From an uncultured Candidatus Saccharibacteria bacterium (GTDB taxonomy: Bacteria; Patescibacteriota; Saccharimonadia; Saccharimonadales; Saccharimonadaceae), in NCBI GenBank assembly GCA_948511255.1, contig CAOQNC010000023.1, forward strand, positions 1 to 9,651: DNA of 9,651 bases, in the 5' to 3' direction. Under the pieces are notes generated by a model. It was not told the origin of the DNA, did no database searches, and saw only the letters and a program-made list of their open reading frames with translations. A program made the translations under genes and the position numbers. Of the stretch, positions 6,178 to 9,651 are shown in pieces (the stretch's first letter is position 1; each line of letters starts with the position of its first letter).

Positions 6178-6858
6178 TTATTTACCGAAGCGACGTTGGC
6201 GATTGTGAAACTCGTCGAGAAACTTCTGGCAATCTTCGGCTTCGATGGCCGGGAAGTGTTTATCGATAAAGAGGAACTCGGCATAGGCGGCGCGCCATAG
6301 TTGGAACCCGGAAATGCGTTCTTCGCCGGAGGTGCGGATGATTAAGTCGCAGGCCGGAACTTCGGGATGATAGAGATACTTTTCGAAGGTCTCAGGAGTG
6401 AGTTCGGTCTCGCCGGCAGCGATAGCTTTCGTCGCGGCGTCGGCAATCTCCCACTTGCCACCATAGTTAAAGCAGATACAAATCGTCTTGCCGGTGTTTT
6501 CGGCGGTTTCGGCCTCGGAATTCATGATTTTTTGCCAAAGTTTCGGCTTGACTGGCTCCGGACGCCCCATGACGACAACGCGCATGTTGTCTTTCATGGC
6601 TTTCTTGGTCAAATCGTCGATTTTCTTTTCGACTAAGTCCATCAAGTAAGCGATTTCTTCGGGCGAGCGATCCCAGTTCTCAGTACTGAAGAGGAAAAAC
6701 GAAAGAAATTGAACTTCGGTATCTTTGAGTGCGTCGATAATAACTTCAACTTTGTCGAAGCCGCGCTTGTGGCCTTCGAGGGTCGGGAGGCTTTGAGCGC
6801 GTGCCCAGCGGCGATTCCCGTCGCAAATAAAACCAATGTGGGTGAGTTCGCCTGCCAT
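6178..6858 (-). CDS. uppS: Isoprenyl diphosphate (undecaprenyl-type) synthase
   Basis: cis-Prenyltransferase that adds isopentenyl diphosphate units to farnesyl diphosphate, making the long-chain lipid carrier for peptidoglycan and other envelope polymers (membrane-associated). 226 aa, slightly short for the family. Seen: DGNRRWA at 13-19 (Asp13 binds the diphosphate through Mg2+), GHKRG at 29-33, FSTENW at 57-62, and RTSGEERIS at 175-183 with Arg175, Arg181 and Glu194 for substrate and metal binding. Odd: the first motif reads DGNRRWA rather than the usual bacterial DGNGRWA, and ISGF replaces ISNF; both variants recall archaeal and eukaryotic family members. The ATG overlaps the frr stop by one base (TAATG), so it is probably translated by reinitiation. 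The usual neighbours cdsA and dxr are absent. Chain length cannot be deduced from what I see. Confidence 0.95.
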   Translation of the reverse strand: MAGELTHIGFICDGNRRWARAQSLPTLEGHKRGFDKVEVIIDALKDTEVQFLSFFLFSTENWDRSPEEIAYLMDLVEKKIDDLTKKAMKDNMRVVVMGRPEPVKPKLWQKIMNSEAETAENTGKTICICFNYGGKWEIADAATKAIAAGETELTPETFEKYLYHPEVPACDLIIRTSGEERISGFQLWRAAYAEFLFIDKHFPAIEAEDCQKFLDEFHNRQRRFGK

Positions 6859-7400
6859 TAGATTGCCATAATCTCCGCGGATTTTTCTTTGAACGCGGCA
6901 TCAATTTTGTCGGTGAAGGTTTTCGTTAGTTCATCGACGGCCTTTTCGGCTTTTTTCTTCACGTCTTCGGGAAGTTCAGCGTTTTTTAGTTCTTTACGCG
7001 CGTCTTCGCGGACGTTACGAATGGCGATTTTAGCATCTTCGACTGTGGAGGAAGTGGTTTTGACAATTTCTTTGCGGCGTTCTTCAGTCAATGGCGGGAC
7101 CGGCACGCGGACGACGTGACCATCATCGGACGGATTAAGACCAAGAGTGGCGTCGCTGCGAATAGCGGTAGCGATGGCTTGGATAGTGCTAGGGTCGAAA
7201 GGCGTAACCTGAAGCATAGTCCCGCCGCTTGCGGTGACGTTTGCAACTTGGTTTAGCGGCATAAACTGCCCATAAGCCTCGACTTTCACGTTCGCAAGCA
7301 TGTCGGGGTGCGCCCGGCCGGTGCGAACTTTTTTCAATTCATCTTGAAAGCGCAGGACAGCGGCGTCCATTGCCTTTCGATATTCACCATCGTCAAACAT
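6858..7400 (-). CDS. frr: Ribosome recycling factor
   Basis: Splits the post-termination 70S ribosome together with EF-G, freeing subunits from mRNA and tRNA (cytoplasm). 180 aa; family usual about 185. Seen: the helical domain I entry KVRTGRAHPDML at 24-35, beta domain II about 36-104, VPPLTEERRKEIVK at 101-114, and IRNVREDARKELK at 127-139 with the conserved Arg128 and Arg131 of the ribosome contact. The start is fixed by a strong AGGAGG four bases upstream. It sits between tsf and uppS, where pyrH normally lies between tsf and frr; here only 72 nt remain and pyrH is missing. Translationally coupled to uppS. Confidence 0.97.
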   Translation of the reverse strand: MFDDGEYRKAMDAAVLRFQDELKKVRTGRAHPDMLANVKVEAYGQFMPLNQVANVTASGGTMLQVTPFDPSTIQAIATAIRSDATLGLNPSDDGHVVRVPVPPLTEERRKEIVKTTSSTVEDAKIAIRNVREDARKELKNAELPEDVKKKAEKAVDELTKTFTDKIDAAFKEKSAEIMAI

Positions 7401-7404
7401 AATA

Positions 7405-7410
7405 CCTCCT
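7405..7410 (-). promoter_or_regulatory. Strong Shine-Dalgarno site of frr
   Basis: AGGAGG on the minus strand, 4 nt before the ATG. It fixes the frr start and contrasts with the promoter-proximal genes of the window, which lack Shine-Dalgarno sequences. Confidence 0.85.
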
Positions 7411-7416
7411 CGTAGG

Positions 7417-7422
7417 ATTATA
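7417..7422 (-). promoter_or_regulatory. Possible promoter -10 of frr-uppS
   Basis: Minus strand TATAAT, perfect hexamer, 16 nt before the frr ATG. No TG extension and no good -35 (TTATAG at 17 nt spacing is poor). If used, it gives a ~9-nt leader that carries the Shine-Dalgarno. It may serve where read-through from rpsB-tsf is limited by the adjacent hairpin. Confidence 0.4.
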
Positions 7423-7426
7423 AAGT

Positions 7427-7457
7427 CGGCGCCAGGATACTATAAGGCCTAGCGCCG
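7427..7457 (-). terminator. GC-rich hairpin after tsf, possible terminator or attenuator
   Basis: Arms 7427-7436 and 7448-7457 give a 10-bp stem including one G-U pair in the minus-strand RNA, with an 11-nt loop. It is followed by ACTTTA, a weak T run, so termination may be partial. Placed 15 nt after the tsf stop and before the possible frr -10, it would separate rpsB-tsf from frr-uppS. Confidence 0.55.
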
Positions 7458-7472
7458 AGCAAACTTAGCAAA

Positions 7473-8096
7473 TTATTCGGTCACACCGAGTTCAAGGCGC
7501 TTGAATTGGCGCACGGTGATATTCTCGCCAGTCTTGGCGATAGCTTCCTTGATGAACTGAGCGACAGTCAAATTATCATCCAAGATATAAGGCTGCTCCA
7601 TTAAAACTTTGTCAGAGAAAGCTTTCTTAATTTGGCCACCGATAATCTGGTCCTTCATATTCTCTGGGCCTTTGAAATTGGCTTCAAATTCCTTTTTCTT
7701 GGCTTCGAGGTCTTTCTCCGGAATATCCTCAATCGAAACGTAAAGCGGATTCATCGAGGCGATTTGCATCGCGAGCTTGTGAGCGAGATCTTTGAACTCG
7801 TCGGTCTTGGCGACGAAGCTAGTCTCGCAGTTCACTTCAACAATAGCGCCGAGACGGCCGTCGTGGACGTAGGTTTCGATGATACCTTCGCGAGTTTCGC
7901 GATCACCGCGCTTCTCGGCCTTGGTCATACCTTTTTTACGCATAGCGTCGAGAGCCTTGTCGAAATCGCCTTTCGCCTCAACGAGGGCTTGTTTCGCGTC
8001 GGTCAAGCCAACGCCAGACAATTCCTTGAGTTTTTTGATAAGTTCGATAGAGATGGCTTTGACTTCGCCAGCTTTTTCTTTGAGTTCTTGGCTCAT
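7473..8096 (-). CDS. tsf: Translation elongation factor Ts
   Basis: Guanine-nucleotide exchange factor that releases GDP from EF-Tu (cytoplasm). 207 aa, a short form closer to Thermus EF-Ts than to the 283-aa E. coli protein. Seen: a ~15-residue N-terminal extension, then a UBA-like domain (about 17-56) with LSGVGLTDAKQAL, the core motif EVNCETSFVAK at 87-97, and the C-terminal strand region with ILDDNLTVAQF and RQFKRLELG. Odd: the motif that wedges into EF-Tu is usually TDFV; here it is TSFV, with Ser93 replacing Asp while Phe94 is kept. The start is set by AGGAGG three bases upstream. Follows rpsB by 44 nt, the near-universal rpsB-tsf pair. Confidence 0.96.
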   Translation of the reverse strand: MSQELKEKAGEVKAISIELIKKLKELSGVGLTDAKQALVEAKGDFDKALDAMRKKGMTKAEKRGDRETREGIIETYVHDGRLGAIVEVNCETSFVAKTDEFKDLAHKLAMQIASMNPLYVSIEDIPEKDLEAKKKEFEANFKGPENMKDQIIGGQIKKAFSDKVLMEQPYILDDNLTVAQFIKEAIAKTGENITVRQFKRLELGVTE

Positions 8097-8099
8097 TTG

Positions 8100-8105
8100 C
8101 CTCCT
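8100..8105 (-). promoter_or_regulatory. Strong Shine-Dalgarno site of tsf
   Basis: AGGAGG on the minus strand ends 3 nt before the tsf ATG, rather close. It decides this start over any internal one nearer the usual EF-Ts N-terminus. Confidence 0.8.
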
Positions 8106-8120
8106 TTGTTAGTTTCTAGT

Positions 8121-8136
8121 TCTCGGACTGCCGAGA
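8121..8136 (-). other. Small hairpin in the rpsB-tsf gap
   Basis: Arms of six bases (TCTCGG 8121-8126 and CCGAGA 8131-8136) with a 4-nt loop, between the rpsB stop and the tsf Shine-Dalgarno. There is no T run, so it is not a terminator; it could stabilise mRNA or tune the ratio of S2 to EF-Ts. Confidence 0.4.
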
Positions 8137-8140
8137 GAGA

Positions 8141-8848
8141 TTAAGCATTTTTCTTAGCTTCGCCAGCCTTGATAGCGGCAACGAAGTAGTCGAGCAAGAG
8201 CTGGACAGACTTGATAGCGTCGTCGTTGGCCGGGATGACGTAGTTGACGTTGGACGGGTCAACGTTAGTATCGACGATAGCAAAGACAGGAATCTTCAAG
8301 GTGTTCGCTTCTTTGATGGCGTTCTTATCCTGGCAAGCGTCGGTGACGATGATAGCAGCTGGCTGCTCGGTCATGTCTTTGATGCCGCCATAGCGTTCGT
8401 TCAATAGGTCGATTTCTTCCTGGAAGCGCTGAACTTCGAGCTTCGAGTAGCGAGCTTCGAGTTCGCCAGAAGCCATACGGCGTTCGAGGTCTTTCAGCTT
8501 CTTAATCTGGCGATTGACGGTCTCGACGTTGGTCAAGATGCCACCAACCCAGCGAACCGTAACATATGGCATATCGACGGATTCAGCAGCAGCCTTAGTC
8601 GCGTCTTTGAGCTGTTTCTTCGTGCCGACGAAGAGGATTTTCTTACCGCTCGCAGCGATTTTGGTGAGTTCTGGGAGAGCCTTTTCAAGAGCTTCGACAG
8701 TTTTCTCAAGGTTAATGATGTGGCCGCCCTGGCGCTTGCTGTGGATGTATGGCGCCATTTTCGGGTGCCAGCGGCTAGTTTTGTGGCCGAAGTGCGCACC
8801 TGCTTCGAGCAGGGCTTTGATATCGATGTTTTTTGGATCGACAGTCAT
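8141..8848 (-). CDS. rpsB: Small ribosomal subunit protein uS2
   Basis: Late-assembling 30S protein at the head-body junction, needed for binding of S1 where that protein exists. 235 aa, normal length. Seen: LLEAGAHFGHKTSRWHPKM at 13-31, the coiled-coil insertion about 105-160 following WVGGILTN (100-107), and the C-terminal IVDTNVDPSNVNYVIPANDD at 191-210, all classic S2 signatures. Shine-Dalgarno AAAGGA lies 5 nt upstream of the ATG. First gene of rpsB-tsf, expressed from a perfect consensus promoter through a ~134-nt leader that could allow autoregulation, as S2 does in other bacteria. Divergent from rpmE2. Confidence 0.97.
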   Translation of the reverse strand: MTVDPKNIDIKALLEAGAHFGHKTSRWHPKMAPYIHSKRQGGHIINLEKTVEALEKALPELTKIAASGKKILFVGTKKQLKDATKAAAESVDMPYVTVRWVGGILTNVETVNRQIKKLKDLERRMASGELEARYSKLEVQRFQEEIDLLNERYGGIKDMTEQPAAIIVTDACQDKNAIKEANTLKIPVFAIVDTNVDPSNVNYVIPANDDAIKSVQLLLDYFVAAIKAGEAKKNA

Positions 8849-8982
8849 GGTTATCCTTTCTCTTTGCGACGGGCGGGATTTCTGGCTGTCATTGAGGCTT
8901 TATCGCAAAGCTACGACATGGCGCTCTCACCGGCGGGTTGAAATCAGGAAACCTCCCGAAGCTGTTTCGTTGATTAGTTTAC
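8849..8982 (-). promoter_or_regulatory. Long structured 5' leader of rpsB
   Basis: Predicted untranslated leader of about 134 nt, the only long one in the window. The clearest element is an 8-base complementarity between 8903-8910 and 8862-8869 (CTTTGCGA with TCGCAAAG in RNA); the downstream arm ends 3 nt short of the Shine-Dalgarno at 8854-8859, so pairing could affect ribosome access. A weaker 6-base complementarity (8940-8945 with 8877-8882) interleaves with it, but such a match is expected by chance. An ATG in the leader is followed after one codon by a stop (ATG TCG TAG). I do not recognise a named riboswitch or r-leader family. Confidence 0.5.
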
Positions 8983-8988
8983 CCTTTC

Positions 8989-9017
8989 ATTATAGCGAAC
9001 TTTAGTTAGTTTGTCAA
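8989..9017 (-). promoter_or_regulatory. Consensus sigma70 promoter of rpsB-tsf
   Basis: Minus strand TTGACA (9012-9017), 17-nt spacer, TATAAT (8989-8994): a perfect match to both hexamers and the ideal spacing, as expected for a highly expressed ribosomal gene. Predicted start about 8982. It lies back to back with the rpmE2 promoter, the -35 boxes 33 nt apart. Confidence 0.93.
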
Positions 9018-9050
9018 ATACTTCGGTCGGTGTTTTTAACAATTTCGGGG

Positions 9051-9079
9051 TTTACAGGTTGGCGAAAGTGTGATAAACT
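9051..9079 (+). promoter_or_regulatory. Sigma70-type promoter of rpmE2
   Basis: TTTACA (9051-9056), 17-nt spacer, TAAACT (9074-9079). The -10 ends 10 nt before the ATG at 9090, giving a leader of about 4 nt. The GGAG at 9080-9083 looks like a Shine-Dalgarno but would lie upstream of the predicted transcription start. Confidence 0.75.
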
Positions 9080-9089
9080 GGAGAAAGTT

Positions 9090-9428
9090 ATGAGTAAAAA
9101 AGTTTCACAACCGCAAGAATATCGCTATGTTGTCTTCATGGATGAGGCAGCGAACTTTTCGTTCTTGACGCGCTCGATGGCTAAAAGTGAAGAAACGATC
9201 AAGTGGGAAGATGGTAATGAGTATCCTTTGGTGAAAGTTCAGATTTCTTCCGCTTCGCACCCGTTCTTTACTGGCGAAGAGAAGATTATCGATACCGAAG
9301 GTCGTGTCGATCGCTTCAAGGCTCGCGCTGAGCGTGCGGCGAAGTTGCGTGCTTCTCTTGGCAACAAGGTGAAAAAAGCCGAAAAAGAAGCTGTCAAGAA
9401 AGCTGAGAAGGCCGAAGCTAAAGCTTAA
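9090..9428 (+). CDS. rpmE2: Large ribosomal subunit protein bL31, type B (cysteine-free)
   Basis: Ribosomal protein that bridges the 50S central protuberance and the 30S head. 112 aa from the ATG at 9090. Seen: EYRYVVF at 10-16, the [19 protein letters not shown] stretch at 44-62 typical of type B L31, and TEGRVDRF at 69-76. No cysteine at all, so it cannot bind zinc through the CxxC motifs of type A. A lysine/alanine-rich tail of ~35 residues (78-112) extends beyond the usual ~80-90 aa. An upstream in-frame ATG at 9030 is rejected, because the promoter -10 (9074-9079) lies inside that extension. Divergent from rpsB and convergent with the gene at 9492. In other bacteria the cysteine-free form is often a zinc-starvation paralogue; whether it is the sole L31 here cannot be seen. 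Confidence 0.93.
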   Translation: MSKKVSQPQEYRYVVFMDEAANFSFLTRSMAKSEETIKWEDGNEYPLVKVQISSASHPFFTGEEKIIDTEGRVDRFKARAERAAKLRASLGNKVKKAEKEAVKKAEKAEAKA

Positions 9429-9455
9429 TCTTCTTCTGCATTTAGGCGATGTTTG

Positions 9456-9485
9456 AAAAATCCCAGTTTTACGACTGGGATTTTT
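9456..9485. terminator. Bidirectional terminator between convergent genes
   Basis: A 12-bp perfect stem (9456-9467 with 9474-9485), 6-nt loop, with five A on one side and five T on the other, so it yields a T run in both directions. It lies 27 nt after the rpmE2 stop and 6 nt after the stop of the minus-strand gene at 9492, and ends both. Confidence 0.93.
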
Positions 9486-9491
9486 GATGAA

Positions 9492-9650
9492 TTATAGTTT
9501 TGTGGACTGGCTCGGGAATGAACGCGCTATTCGAAGCGTTTTGTAGACTAGCGCTTTTTGGAAGATGTGAAGTCCCGCTCCAGCCGCCGCCCCGCCAAAT
9601 AAGTTCATAAATCCGTTGGGCAGATTTATAAGTTCTCCGATATCGAAATT
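9492..9650 (-). CDS. C-terminal end of an unidentified protein (partial)
   Basis: I do not recognise this gene. The last 52 codons of a minus-strand reading frame enter from the right edge and end in TAA six bases before a strong terminator, which is the main reason for calling it. The visible part has a hydrophobic Gly/Ala-rich stretch (FGGAAAGAG) suggestive of a membrane segment or a tight glycine turn, followed by a short basic tail rich in Lys, Arg, Ser and Gln. A second minus-strand frame is also open across this stretch but has less coding-like composition and no stop before the terminator. Function unknown. Confidence 0.55.
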   Translation of the reverse strand, partial: NFDIGELINLPNGFMNLFGGAAAGAGLHIFQKALVYKTLRIARSFPSQSTKL

Positions 9651-9651
9651 G

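Noticed and set aside
7632..8144. 170-codon plus-strand frame over tsf
   Set aside because: Long only because of the codon pattern of tsf on the other strand; no family match.
9030..9089. Upstream ATG adding 20 residues to L31
   Set aside because: The promoter -10 lies inside the extension, and the residues do not resemble L31.
1..9651. CRISPR array, tRNA, rRNA, insertion sequence or phage genes
   Set aside because: No regularly spaced repeats, cloverleaf-like segments, transposase motifs or rRNA stretches were found on either strand.

Overview
The window reads as a chromosomal core-gene segment of a small-genome bacterium of the Candidate Phyla Radiation (Patescibacteria), most likely Saccharibacteria (TM7) or a close relative. 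This placement is an inference. It rests on (i) the order rpsB-tsf-frr-uppS-rseP-proS, a classic bacterial cluster that here lacks pyrH, cdsA and dxr; (ii) a divergent LysRS, a compact ProRS without the editing insertion and a cysteine-free L31; (iii) very short intergenic gaps. No gene contains an in-frame TGA, so the UGA=Gly code of Absconditabacteria/Gracilibacteria is not in use. There is no mobile gene, CRISPR array, tRNA or rRNA gene. This is ordinary housekeeping territory; the unusual content lies in regulation and in individual protein details.

Layout, right to left because almost everything is on the minus strand. 9492-9651: C-terminal end of an unidentified minus-strand gene. 9090-9428 (plus): L31 (rpmE2), convergent with that gene and sharing a bidirectional terminator with it. 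8849-9089: divergent promoter region, holding a perfect consensus promoter and a ~134-nt leader for rpsB. 8141-8848 rpsB and 7473-8096 tsf form a translation operon. 6858-7400 frr and 6178-6858 uppS overlap by one base (TAATG) and end at a strong terminator. 4814-6076 rseP (site-2 protease) and 3870-4811 a CPBP intramembrane protease lie 2 nt apart. 2520-3758 is proS, preceded by a palindromic element with duplicated promoter motifs. 1992-2438 greA and 480-1937 lysS form an operon ending in a strong terminator. 3-383 is the N-terminal half of L-lactate dehydrogenase, cut by the window edge.

Functionally, most genes serve translation and transcription elongation: uS2, EF-Ts, ribosome recycling factor, L31, Lys- and Pro-tRNA synthetases and GreA. 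Added to these are envelope lipid-carrier synthesis (UppS), two intramembrane proteases, and fermentation (LDH).

The most interesting signal is a consistent start-site grammar. At five promoter-proximal genes (ldh, greA, proS, rseP, rpmE2) a recognisable -10 box lies only 7-10 nt upstream of the ATG, which implies leaderless or nearly leaderless mRNAs. Downstream operon genes (tsf, frr, lysS) and the long-leader gene rpsB carry Shine-Dalgarno sequences instead. Three of the five leaderless genes share an extended -10 of form TGCTAnAAT with no convincing -35. Next most interesting are the remodelled ATP-site motifs of LysRS, a possible REP/MITE-like element in the proS promoter, and the structured rpsB leader.
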